NCBI GenBank assembly: GCA_037074765.1
Contig: JBAMDO010000578.1
Location: 682,001-746,000 of the forward strand
Direction: 5' to 3'
Source: Mansonella perstans
Lineage: Eukaryota; Nematoda; Chromadorea; Rhabditida; Onchocercidae
Length of the DNA stretch: 64,000 nucleotides
Below the pieces are notes generated by a model, which was given only the letters and a program-made list of their open reading frames with translations, did no database searches and had not been told where the DNA came from. Positions 41,901-54,351 of the stretch are shown here, one piece after another (position 1 is the stretch's first letter; the number at the start of each line of letters is the position of its first letter). The position numbers were made by a program, and so were the translations under genes.

Positions 41901-42251
41901 GGTCAAATCCTCATCTATAGATTTCAGTATTGTGTAAAAAAATTCAATATAGTGTATTTTGAATGGAAATATGAATTAAAATCCATTGATTTATGCAAAG
42001 ATATTATAAATAAATGAGGCAACTGCTAAAGGCTAGCAGTTAAATTATAATTTTTTTAACACTACAAATTTCAGTGTTTGAAACTGCTATTTAAAATGCA
42101 TGTAAAACTTTAAAAAACGTTTTTCAATTTAGAAGAATCTCCGATTGGTACAATGATATCGTTGGTCATATACTGATTATAGTTTTTCCTGAACTATCTT
42201 CAGTCTAATTCATCGATGTGAATTGTCATCAAAAGAAACTATCGATGAGCG

Positions 42252-45200
42252 ATGAGTGGTGATCCATGCGAGATTGGTTCAGTAGCATTTCAAAATGCCA
42301 CTTGGTTATTTACTACACTATCTAACTTTCATATCACATATGGTCTCATGCATCCTTATATTGCTGCTGTACTTTGTTTTACCGGTCAGTTATCCTCATT
42401 CTTAACGCAGATTTAAGAAAGCTCTCGAAAAACATTTGATTAAGTCTTCTTTGTAAATTCAATTAACAGTTTTCAACGAGAAACTAAACATAATGAAATA
42501 TATCAAAATTTTATTCAATCAAAAAAATGAACCCAGTTATATTGGATTAAAGAAATAAATCAAAATTAGTTCCCATTTTTGTTTAGAAATGAAAACAATT
42601 TTTGAGCTTTAGGTTAATTGTTTTTTATTTTATTTTTTGAACAAAATTACTGCCAATTAATTAATTTTAAAAGAATTAACAAAACGATGAATAAATTAAA
42701 GGATAGAGCATAAATTAACTGATTAAAGTTACTTATCTTTACTGTATTTCAGAAAGAATAACTGACTGATTGAATCGCTTTTTGGACGGCTTTCAATTTT
42801 CTATTTGTTAAACTAGTTGTCAGATTCCGACAAGAAATTATAGTTTTAATAAAATTACGGTTGATAAATTTCTTGAAAAACTATTTAATCTTATTTTTCT
42901 AATTCTTCAAATAAATAATTTGATAGAATCTTAAACTATGTTTATCACATTTGCATTATTACATCAGTTCTGCCATGAAAATGTAACTGCGGAAAATTTG
43001 CTGGAAATAAAAGGTATAATTTATATTTCAGGGACATTACTGAACATGATGACAATCGCGGTATTAACCCGCCCATCGATGATTTCACCGGTAAATGTAT
43101 TGCTCTGTTCAGTAGCAATTTGTGATATGGTTGTTATGGCGTTATATCTTATCTTCGTTTCGCATTTCTTGATCAATGCAGCTAATCGTTGTTTACATAC
43201 CGATTATAGCTATCCATGGACTATCTTCACTCTAGTTCATGCCCATGCATCCGTCATTCTACATTCTACAAGTATATGGCTTACTGTTAGTATTAAATTT
43301 TATTTTCTCCAAATGCTAATTCGTATTGTCACATGAAATTAATAATTCGGAAATAACTTAAGATGAAGATAAAAGACTGAAAGACTGAAATTTATTCTTT
43401 TCACTTCTGTAAGTTTTTGAAAATAAAATATTGTATTCTAATTAATTAATTTAAAACATTTTAAATATAAATAAGTAGATTAAAATGATGTTGACAAGGA
43501 ATTGAAAGAGAAATGCAGAAACGATGAAGAAATTTATTATAATCGCTTAGAGAGGAAAAACGTATAATTAGAAATATGCAAAGAGAACGAAGTTGAGTTT
43601 ATGGATTAACTTTAAAAAAATGTTTCTTGTCTTCGGAGTTTTTTATAATAAGAAAATTTTGATCTGTTGTAACAGTTAAATTTTGACTTTGAGCTATAGT
43701 TCGGCCAAAAACAATGGTAATAGCTTAAAGTTCCTAATTTTGGAGGTTTTGCTGGCTCAAATTCGTGTCTTAACAATTCGTCGTTCTACGCTGCATCCGT
43801 CAACTATCGTTACAATACGTTTCACTGCTTTGCTCAGTCTAGCTACATGTTTCATCATGTCGCTATTCAATCTTCCCAATTTTTTAACTTTTAGAGTATG
43901 TTCATTTCAATGTTTTTGCTTCATACTAACAGAAATCTTAACAGTACGTTTTTTACAACGTTTCAAATAACTATTTATTATCAAGCTGTTTAAGGTTGCT
44001 TAAAAATATTAATGTTTCTATGAAATTACAATCAATAGTATCTAACTGAAGTGTGAAATTTTAGTGAGTAAATGATTAAAGGTTGTAAAGACATCACCAG
44101 AGTTATTCCTTCCATGCTTAGTGAAATATTCCAAGAATTCATCATTATACAGCAAGTTTAACGATGATTACTTTGATCACTCACAGCATGATGATGAGCA
44201 TCCGGTTTACATGCTTGTCGCATCAGAAGGAAATTGCATGAAGCTCAAGGTACTTCTGCATAATCATAGTACTATTTACTAATTATTCTACGAAGGATGT
44301 GTAAAACCTTATTACTATAAAAATTAAAAGTAATTGAAGAACAAGGACAGATAGAACATTTTCATTATAATTCATAATGAAATTGAAATGATATCGAATT
44401 CCAGTTATATAGGTAAATTTCTCTTTTGTTTTATCATCATGAGAATTAAGATGAATTGTTTTCTTAGTTAAATTATCGATCCTTAAGAAATTGAAGAAAG
44501 TTTTAACTACAGTGGAACTCTAAAACTAGCAATTTATGATCAAAATGTTTTTTGAAATATGTAACCAAAGTAAATGATTTCAATAATTCGTTTAATCACT
44601 TATGGAATTAGTTCATAAGCATCATTTAAGAATGTAAAGCGTAAGCCAGATGTTGCTGTTGAAAGCACTGAGAAAATTTTATTAATTCTACAAGACATTT
44701 TGTTGCATTTTTCACATCATATTTGAAGAAAAAAGGATCCAAAATTTAATCAATTTTTAATGATATCTTTTTTTAAACAAATATTTGTCGATAAGTGATA
44801 TGTCGATACGTTTCAGTTAGCATTTTGGTCAAATGGAATACTTTTCAAGGTAGTTCCTTGCTTGCTGTTAACTGTATCAATTATTGTACTGCTAAAAGTG
44901 ATCGCCGATTTGTCACGTAAAAGACGAACTCTTGCACAGGTTGAATTCATTCACAATCCGAAAGCTTTCTTTCTTTTTTAAATAATTTTAAAACATAATA
45001 TCTTACTAATAATAAGCAAATTAGAATTAAATGAAACCAAATTTTGAGGAATCTTATCAGTTAATCTTATCAACCGATTAGGAAATTATTTTTGCATGTT
45101 TTTTTCTTCTTTTCAAATATTTTAATTCACAGCATTTGAATATTTGGATGACATTACTGGATTTGATTAATTAAAGAACAGTTATAAAGTGATGGGTAAT

Positions 45201-47317
45201 TACCTAGACATTACAAACCCAGTAGTCTAACCAGCACCGATTTACTAATTAATTAAATAATATTTTCCTTTACAAATTACAATGATATTATATCAAATAA
45301 ACCAAATAATATTATATCAAATAAGCATTATTGACTTACAAAAAAAAGTTTTTCATACAGTAATTGAGAACACACTGGTATTTAATTCATTAGTAAATAA
45401 GATGCGATGTAATCTATTGCAAAAACCAACACGAATTATTTTTCAAAGTATGCAACTTCAGTCGAACTTGCATGTTTATTATAATTCGTTGGGTTATTCA
45501 GTATTACTACTCATATATTTAAATAATATTAAATCAAATAAGCATTAATTAATAAATTATTCGAAATCTCCCGGATGAGTCTCATCGTTTCCCTACTTGA
45601 TAAAGCTTCGAGATATACTCGATCACAAATGTCATTTCTATCCGATTAAACATTGCGATGCTCTCGATTATTTGTGATGATAGATATAGGCTATCACAGA
45701 AAGAAAAACGACATCATATCAATTATTAAAATGTAAAAGCTTTCTAGAGAATACATTAAATCTATTTCCTTTCAACTAATTATCACATGTTAACAAAATG
45801 CAACTTGATAGCTAATGAAAAGGAAGATACCGAAAGACCACACAACACCGATGCTTGTAGCTGTTCTTTCAATATTTCTTATCACGGAGCTACCACAAGG
45901 TGTTATGAATGTATTGACGGGCATTTTCACTGGTGAAACTTTTCATCAAAAAGTAAATAATTTATTTGTGATAAAATTTTTTATTTTTTTTTTAAATCAA
46001 ACATTAAAAATAACAATAAGATTAGAGCTTGCTTGTGTAACATTTAGTACTGCTCTTCGAGAACAAGAAATGTCTAAACAAAGAGAACGATTTTTAGTCG
46101 TTTCAAAATTTTTGGTATTTTCTGGTTTTTTTTCTACACTTTTCTTATATAAGTTACTTATGAATTACTACGATAGGATTATAAGGAATAATAAAATATA
46201 TATTTGTATATACAGGTTTACTTACCCTTGGGTGATTTTATGGATCTTTTGTCACTAATCAATTCTGCCGTTAATTTTTTAATATATTGCACAATGAATA
46301 AACGCTTTCGTGCTACTTTTCTCCAGTTGTTTTGCGATTTTTTTACTGATCGCAAGATTTTAAGGTATATATTATCAATCTAAAATAAACGTGTATGAAA
46401 TGTTACAAATTCGAATTAGTAAAAAATTTTCATACAAATTACAGCAATCTACCAAGTTATAATAAATGCTTGATTAATGGAATTTTAAACATACAAGCTG
46501 CAAATTATTCTTCAAGTACGATAGTTTGTCCAATGCTTTCAAGTATGACAGTCTGCTTTAATTCCTAAAGCATGAGAGTCTATTTAATTCCTGATAAAGA
46601 AACTGAATTAAAGCTATCAATTTAGAGTTAAAAAAAAAATTCTAGAGTAATAGAAGATTACAGCCGTATGGAATATGCTTACGATCCGACAGGACGACGT
46701 AATCGAAGTGCCGACATATGTGGGACCGAACAGGTATAATTTATTTCAGAGAAATGAAAAAATAACATGAAGAAAGAAGAAATTACTAAAGTTATTCAAA
46801 ATTCCGTTATAAAATTACATGGAATGTATATTATTTTCCATGCAGATTAAATAAGATATTTATTAATCAATGATAAAAACAATCGGCAATTTCATTAAAA
46901 TCAAATAACAAAAATGAGAGAAACTAACATTTGAATATGAAATTAGAAGATGAATTAATAAAGCAAATAATAAAGATGCATAAAATTAGCAAACTTTTTC
47001 AGCTTATGCTAACATCATATAACCGTCCAAGCGCTACATCACTTTTTAATAGCGTATCATTGGTACGAGAAGAGCCGTTAAAGAATCATAAGAAATTTAT
47101 GGGCAACCTGTTAACTGTTGAAATCAATTACAGTAGAGAAATAACTATTACGAGTAAACAGGTAAGTTATCATCATTAACCTATTGCATGTATTCTTTTC
47201 ACTCAACATTTTTTTCGCAATCTCTGCTTTCATTATTTCAATTCTTTTCAATTTCAAGGACAAAGAAACTTCATTTTTATTTTATTTCATTCGTTACAGG
47301 AAGACAGTGAAGAATAA
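42252..47317 (+). CDS. Peptide GPCR, DMSR/FMRFamide-receptor type
   Basis: Ten exons give 429 residues: 42252..42384, 43032..43285, 43746..43895, 44157..44249, 44817..44939, 45812..45952, 46216..46364, 46664..46733, 47003..47161 and 47300..47317 (TAA). All phases match. A short N-terminus carries a glycosylation site (QNAT). Seven hydrophobic helices lie at about 37-58, 69-92, 107-135, 148-170, 213-238, 259-285 and 303-328. Family marks are the TM3 block HSTSIWLTV, the TM6 motif TELPQG and the TM7 motif NSAVNFLIY. ECL1 Cys is present (NRCLH). The intracellular tail is about 110 residues and ends EDSEE. Nematode DMSR receptors bind FMRFamide-like or myosuppressin-like peptides; the ligand here is unknown. 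Exon 4 may start at 44136 instead (adding seven residues in frame). The DRY position reads QIR. Confidence 0.85.
45283..45547. repeat. Repeated ATTATATCAAATAA units in a GPCR intron
   Basis: Two adjacent units at about 45285-45332 and a third similar unit (AATATTAAATCAAATAAGCATTA) at 45523-45547, inside intron 5 of the GPCR gene. It is AT-rich repeat sequence. Confidence 0.5.
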
Positions 47318-49211
47318 AAAGTGTTTTTGATGAAAAATCGTTAAAGTGATATCATCTTAATTTGAAGAAAGAGGAAAGAATCGTCGATAATCGATTGATC
47401 ATCATCCTGTCATCCCAATCATCAGTGATATATGATATTATTATGCATACCTCAATCCCTTTATTGTCCAAAATTTTGCTACAGTGATTTATTCTATAAT
47501 CTTAATAATAGGTTCTTTCAACTCAACTCTTTAAGCCTATTTTTGGCTGAAACATTTCTGAGGAGTACAATATCCCGGGATAAAAGTAAATCACTGATAC
47601 TGATACTGATAAGATAATGATCTAAGATGGCTTTTTTTATATGCAATATGGGAATGATGCACTAATTAATTTGCAAGATTATCTGAAATTTCAATCTAAT
47701 TTTTTGGAATATAATCCTTATTTTTCTTTCAAAACAATTGCAAAACTTTAACAACACTTTCTTATTCTAGCAATATAAAATCAAAAGTAGAGATTGGAAT
47801 AATATAGAATGAGGAAGGAAAGGAAATGAGAAAAAGAAAAAGAAAGAGCGATTAATACTTCATGAAGTAATGTTTTCAGAAATGCCATGAGGCTATTCTG
47901 GCTAAAAAAGACAAACAAAAATCACTAAATAACTTATATGTATATCTATTGAAAGTTCTAGAAGTGAAATGAAAAAAAAATTTAAACATTCAAACAATAA
48001 TTTCAATAAAAAGTCTCATTTCAAAATTTCTCTCTCCTCACCTGTCATCCATTTTCAGATTTTATAAAAAACAAAAATTCCCCAAACATTAAACTACTGA
48101 TAATAAAAAAACTGGCCATAAAAATCTCATCCAAGCAATTAACTTACGTCTTATATCTCATAACACTTTTCTTACTTAAAAAATAAACCTAACCATTAGC
48201 TTCTTAGACTATCTGTCATTTTCATTAGCGACTTGCGTAGCGAAGGTATAAACTTTCTTGTCTCGAAATTTCACACATTGATTTCTTCGTTAGAGTTCAT
48301 CTTCTAAGAATACGAACTATCCTGGACAAGATCAGATCTAATTTCTTCCCATCCAAGGAATCACTCTTCCCAAGCATTTTCTGATCTCCCAATAGCTATA
48401 CAAGATTAGATCTGATTTCTTCCCAACCAGAGAATCACTCTTCCCAAGCATTTTCTGATCTCCCAATAGCTATACAAGATTAGATCTGATTTCTTCCCAA
48501 CCAAAGAATCACTCTTCCCGAGCATTTTCTGATCTCCCGATAGCTAGACAAGATCAGATCTAATTTCTTCCCAACCAGGGAATCACTCTTCCCAAGCATT
48601 TTTTGATGGCTACTATCGCTTCATTTAAATGGAGTAGTGGTAGTGTGCTCAGCGCAAAAAAACTGCAATAAGTTCGACGAAGTGCCCATGAAGTGAAATA
48701 GAATGACAAGCATATAGCTGATATTACCTGATGTAAGGACTGTTTTCTGAGGCGCACATATTCTTTAGTTTTGAAGGGATTCCTGAATTTGAATTCCAAA
48801 ATTGAGACAAGAATGACTAGCACAGGATGTCATCCTTGTGAAATTGTTTTATAAGTTGCAATATAAAATCAATTTGGTAAAAGTTTAATTGTCCTTACAT
48901 ACTACCATTTAAATGCTTCAATTTTTTAAACTGAACTCTGAACAGAAACATTGTTAAGGAACTGCAAAAATTTTCATAGCAATAATAACAGCAACAATAG
49001 CAACAGTTTATTTATAAAATATTGTAGCAATTTATAGATTTAATTGCAACTAGAATTTTAAGTTATACATTAAAGCCATAAAAGGTTTTCTGAAATTGTC
49101 ACTACTTCTTGGTGTGCATTGCCTATATCAGTTAATGAGGGTGATGAGAGGGAAAAATTACATCAGCAAGAAATATTTCCTCAGATAATTTCAAAGAATG
49201 AAATAAAAATT
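47318..49211. other. Convergent intergenic region, GPCR to LDHD
   Basis: Between the 3' ends of the GPCR (plus) and LDHD (minus). It contains the 74-bp tandem repeat. The minus ORF at 48560-48823 overlaps the last repeat unit, has no splice support and looks like chance. Confidence 0.5.
48326..48607. repeat. 74-bp tandem repeat, about 3.8 copies
   Basis: Units start with ACAAGAT at 48326, 48400, 48474 and 48548, exactly 74 bases apart. Each unit holds AGATC(A/T)GATCT-like sequence, TTTCTTCCCA, AATCACTCTTCCC, GCATTTTCTGATCTCCC and ATAGCTA. Units differ at only a few positions. Units 1 and 4 share TCAGATCTAA where units 2 and 3 have TTAGATCTGA. The last unit stops after GCATTTTTTGATGG. Confidence 0.9.
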
Positions 49212-52200
49212 TCATTCTGGAAACAATTCTTTAGGATTCATAATCCCTTTTGGATCCAAAGCTTTCTTGATGGCAATCATCGTCTTTACTGCCACCTCAC
49301 CACATTCATTCTCGAAGTATTTTCTTTTACTGATTCCGATTTCATGTTCATCTGTACATGAACCACCTAATGCTAATGCATGCCTAAAATGAACTTTACT
49401 GAACATAAATTCATTATCAGATTATGACAATAATTCAAAACAGTAATTAAATACTATAAAATCCATTATTCCATTATTCAGTTTTTTTTATTTTTTTATT
49501 TCCCGTTTTTTTTACTACCAAAAAACAGATGTGATGTGAATCAAAATGATATGAATCAAAACTAAATTTCTCAAACACTTCAAATACACTATCTCCACAC
49601 AAATATTATGAAATAATTATTACGAATTAAAATAACTTGCTATACCATATCCTCATAATTCTCTCAAAAATAAGCTATAAAATATATAAAGCATAGATTT
49701 TTTAAAAAAATACTTGATAATACGACTTGATAACTCTTGAATGATTTTCATCTCTTCCTGGTTTGATTCGTCAACTAGAAAGATGCAATGAAAGCTGCCA
49801 TCACCAACATGACCCACTAGTGCTCCTAAATATATAATTAGTAAATAATTAGAAAATGAAACTAAACAATACTATTGTTTTCAATACAAAACTACTTCGA
49901 AGGAAGGAGATTGAAAGCTAAATTTATTCGGACGAAACAGAAAGCAGTAAGATGACTATAATCATTCAAATCTCAAATTCTCTATTTTTCTTCACAATGT
50001 GCAAAAAAGCGCTTTTTCAACATTCCTAACCTTCACGTATAAAATTAAACATAGTAACATGAACAGTCTACCACCAAACATAATCACCGAAATAAAAAAA
50101 ACCAAACCAAAAATGCCAGATTCGTCAATATCCTTCCTTATTTCTACTATGCCTTTAGTCAACGCAGACGTAGGAAAAGAAAAGTGTATTGTAAAACCCT
50201 GAAATGACTTCAGTAGAATTCATACGAACAATAACTGAGAATGACAGTTGAACATCAACATTAATATGATTTGAAGTAATCTTGTCATATCTTCTTCTTC
50301 CTTATACAAAAAAGTAGCTTTCCCATTGCATTATGTACCTATATTTTTTAAATTATGTAATAATAATATGGATTTTTAAACAGAACAACTAGTTTTTCCG
50401 GGTTCACTAGGCATTTTTCATTAAAACAGATTTTTCGAAGAAAATCAAAAATGAGCAAGTTATAAACAATGGGTAGCAGAAACTTTTGAAAAAATGATAA
50501 CTTTTATAAGTATTTAAACTTAGTTTTTTAACAGCAAATTTTTTAACTTAACAGTTAAAATTAGAAGCAAAATAAAGAAATCTGAGAACATACCTTATTA
50601 TTATTTTTCTCTGATAAAAGAGCATAATAGGCAGAATGGAGCGAAGTCCAAATTTTTTTCTGCTCCTCAGGCGCATGGCACCATGTAAATTCTCTTCCAT
50701 CGTTACCAGCGAATATTTCTTCTATCAAAAAAATGATGTTTAACATCTTTTACGTTACTAAGTACGAGAGCCAGTCAACTAAATCTAATCAGCGGTAAAA
50801 ACCTGCCGAACCACTTTTTCTGACTACTTTTTAGGGATGTAATTTTTCGATTTAAAAAATTACGCATCATTAATGAATGCTCTATCTCAATAATTTTAAT
50901 AAGTGTTAACTATAAATTGTGAGCTAGTCATTATTACCACGAAAGAAGTGAGAAATTTGAAGAATTACCAATGAGGGTAGCCTGTTCAGCCACTTCCGCT
51001 TCGGAATTACCGTGAAGTTCCAAAAAAACAGTGGGTGATTCAACAAGTGTTAATTTATTATAACGATTACAGGCCGCCACTGTAGCAGCATCCAGAAAAT
51101 CTGCAGGATTTCATGAAATCATACTAAAAGCATTAGAGATACTACAAAAAGTAAAATCGAAAAGATGAAAATCGTGGAAAATTTTTGAAGACGAAAGCTA
51201 CAGTTAGTGATAACATTGTCTGGTCTCTTAAATGAAAAGAAGTTCTTACTTGAATCCAAAGCAATTTCGTGGATAAAAATTTAGAACCAAATTAACATAA
51301 AAGTGATGGGTCTAGAAGAATTGTACGATAAAATAAGGTAAATTATTAAGATACCTATTTTTGCAGTTGGTACTGAACATTGCAAGGTAGCAACAACCGC
51401 TTCAATAGCTTTGTCTACGGTTCGAAATGGGCAAATTGCAACACTACATACTGCTGGCCTTGCATACAACTGCACCGTTGCCTGCGTTATCACTCCCAGT
51501 GTACCTTTAGAGCCCACAAATAGCTTCGACAAGTTATAACCTGCTACCCACTTCCTGATAATTATAAGTTATATAAATCAACTTTTGTTTAATCCAACCA
51601 TTAATGCTACGAACTGATAGGGTACAGCAGTATCGAAATGCATTCACCCTTCTCGGCTATAATTACTATGAAATACAAGCCTTTAAATTTATCATTTATT
51701 TCTTTTTAAACAATACAAAAAAACATTTTTCAAAACACTAAAAAATTAATAAGAATAAAGCTCACCTTGGCCGTCGATCTTTCCCAGCTGTGTACAGTAT
51801 ATCACCATTGGCAAGCACAACCTGTGACAAAACCAAATTGGTATTATTAATGGAAAAAATCTATTTAGCTGATAAAATGTAAAAGGTGCACATGGAAAGG
51901 TACCTCCAAGTTCAAAATATTCTGTCCCATAGTACCATACCGCACTGTATTTGTACCACTTGCACTCGTAGCAGCCATACCACATATGGAAGCACCGGCA
52001 CCTACATCTGCAATTTTAACGCTCATTTCAAAGTATGCGCAAAAAATTAACATCAACTTCCTTCTAAGTCCAGTAACTCGATAACTTGGTGCAAACATAC
52101 CTCCAGGAAACCAGAGACCTGTAGTGTGTAGATGCTGATTCAGTGTCTCGTGTGTAACGCCTGGTTCAATAGTACAATTGAAATCACTCGTGTTTACTTC

Positions 52201-53290
52201 CACGATTTTATCCATTGACATCAAATCCATGAATACACCTCCCTGAAAAACTATCCGAAAAATCAAACCCTAAAAAGAAGATATATTTAGAAATTAGTCT
52301 AAAATAATGATCATCGACTAAATCATTTCTGGTAAAGTAAACAGAAATCAAGAATTGTAAAAAATAAGAAAATGAAATAAAAAGAAACAATAAACCTCGA
52401 GCGTATTAACAAAACCATCTAAACCAGTGGTTGTACTAAAGGGTACTACTGGAATACTATCCGAATTGCACATCTTCAGCACGGAACTAACTTGGCTAAC
52501 ATCTTTGGGTACCACAATCACATCTTGAGTTCTACCTCTGAAATTTTGTTTTACATGAATTAATTAATAAAGAAAGTCTTGTTTGAGAAAAACAATGAAA
52601 CATTCTGTGGATAAAAGTGGATTCTGTAATATAATGAACTATCGTCAAAGTTAAATTAGTGATCCACGATGTCAAAAAACAGAACCACACAATAAGCCAT
52701 GCTATACAATGCGATCAACGAATTGTTTGAATGAACTTTAAATTCAAACCTTAAATAAATATATCCTAATCTTGTAAGAAACAAGAAACAAAAAGAGTGT
52801 TATGCAGAAAAATTAAAAATTTGAAAACGTACCTGCGACGCCTCCAACCATGCAAATTTTCATCTTCTCCTGCACTTGTTACTTTAACAGCTTCTTTACC
52901 CAAAACACGCTCTAATTGTGAAATAAAAGGTTGACTCACCTGAAATGACGAGATAAATACACCTTAATTTAGGGATGTGAAGTGAAGAATCAAATCCTAT
53001 ACTAGTTTATTTTAAGTTACTAAAGCTTTAAGTACTTTTCAATTTCTGAACTGCTAGTTTGGCTATAACAAGTTTTACTTCACTATTAAGAAGCAATGGA
53101 CAATGACCCAAACTTCAGCGATTTATCATTCAATTTCTTTATTTTTTATTTTGTCCAAAGGAAAATAGCAGAATCATTTTAAATTACGGAAAAAATTTTT
53201 CCATATTGGAAACTGGAAAAAATTCACTTTTCTAAGGATTAATTTGTAATAAAACATCACCTTGCTGAGTAGACGACGACTCAGGAACAT
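49212..53290 (-). CDS. ldhd: Mitochondrial D-lactate dehydrogenase (FAD)
   Basis: Twelve exons give 471 residues: 53261..53290, 52833..52939, 52396..52537, 52101..52242, 51904..52007, 51766..51821, 51355..51554, 50969..51100, 50594..50721, 50108..50198, 49714..49825 and 49212..49383 (TGA). All phases match. The Arg-rich N-terminus [10 protein letters not shown] suits mitochondrial import. The FAD-binding half follows ([50 protein letters not shown]). The C-terminal substrate half contains the metal-site motif GHVGDGSFH (~382-390) and CTDEHEIG (~424-431), ending [18 protein letters not shown] oxidises D-lactate to pyruvate and passes electrons to cytochrome c. Several usually invariant positions differ, so activity is not certain. 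Length is normal for the family. Confidence 0.88.
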
Positions 53291-54351
53291 AATTTCTAGC
53301 ACTATAACTTGAGGATATCCTGGTCAGTCAGGCTCGAAACATTGCCATTCCTAATATGTTTCCTATTTAAATTATATATTATTCAAGTATACACGATGCA
53401 ATTAAAATTATTAGAATCACGAAAACCCAAATGTGCAATAAAACAAAGAATATCTAAATTAATTTCTAATTTTCATTTGCTATTTAACTAAATACAGCAA
53501 AGAATCATGCTCATCTCTAAAGCTTCAAATTTAAGCAACTGTAATCATTTTGAGGAAATTAGTAATCGAAAGGAGAAAATAACATTTTAAGGCCCTGCAA
53601 CTCGTCCAATCATTGGATTTCAAATTTTTTGCGAAATTTTTGAAATTTTTTGCTATAAATTTATAGCAAAAAAATTCGCCAAAAACATTTTCGTGGTCAA
53701 CAATTAAAGATATTTCCTTTGTTTTTAGCAACACAGCAATAAAAGTAATTGTTCGTCCAGTAAAATAAATATCATCAGATTTGACGTGGAACTTTTTGTA
53801 ATAATTTATTATAAAAAAAAATTTAGCAATAGAAAGATGCTTAAAAATATGAAATTTGACGAAAACCGAAATAAAAGACAAATGTATAGATTAGTTTACA
53901 GTTGACTTTTTTATCAATTTACAACCGTAACATTAAACGGAACTGAAAGGACAGATGCAAGCATTTGGGAAGGTATTATTATGCATTGGTAAAATGAAAA
54001 AAATTTATGATATTTCTTTACCAACGATCTAGATTCATTTTTATTGAAATAACTCTTAAAACTCAACTTTAAATACCAATAATTATACTCCATATGAAGA
54101 AATCAACTGTTGAGAATTTTGATTTAAATGATTAGAAAGTACATTTGCCAAGTTGAGTTAGAATTTTTAAACCCATAATATCATGAATAATTTCTACCAA
54201 TTTTCATATTTCATTTTAGTCTTCAATTGCTAAAAAGAAGCGACTTTTGATATTGCTTTGAAGATGTACAGATGAAACAATAAAAATCGAAACAAACTAT
54301 TATAAATGATCAACTTCTTCCTAAAGAAGAGATAATAACGACAACTAAGGA
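53291..54351. other. Spacer between PIH1D1 and LDHD
   Basis: About 1.06 kb between the PIH1D1 stop and the LDHD start, both on the minus strand. A 116-codon minus ORF at 53531-53881 is Phe/Lys/Ile-rich with no motif and is probably chance. The spacer includes CAAATTTTTTGCGAAATTTTTGAAATTTTTTGC-type short repeats near 53620-53650. Confidence 0.45.

Larger units (their letters stand above)
28200..42251. other. 14 kb gene-poor region between divergent genes
   Basis: Lies between the start of SMOC-like copy A (minus) and the start of the GPCR (plus), so it should hold both promoters. I found no splice-bounded coding exon on either strand. ORFs such as 33454-33699, 34411-34641 and 37812-38069 are AT-rich and lack family motifs. 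Small direct repeats are listed separately. Non-coding RNA genes cannot be excluded by eye. Confidence 0.45.

Noticed and set aside
45953..46215. Continuation of the GPCR exon 6 reading frame to 46258
   Set aside because: A GT donor at 45953 and an acceptor at 46215 give the conserved TM7; the read-through is intron sequence.
48560..48823. 87-codon minus ORF next to the tandem repeat
   Set aside because: Its C-terminal end is encoded by the repeat unit, it has no splice support, and it is likely chance.
53531..53881. 116-codon minus ORF between PIH1D1 and LDHD
   Set aside because: Phe/Lys/Ile-rich composition of an AT-rich random frame, no motif, no splice partners.
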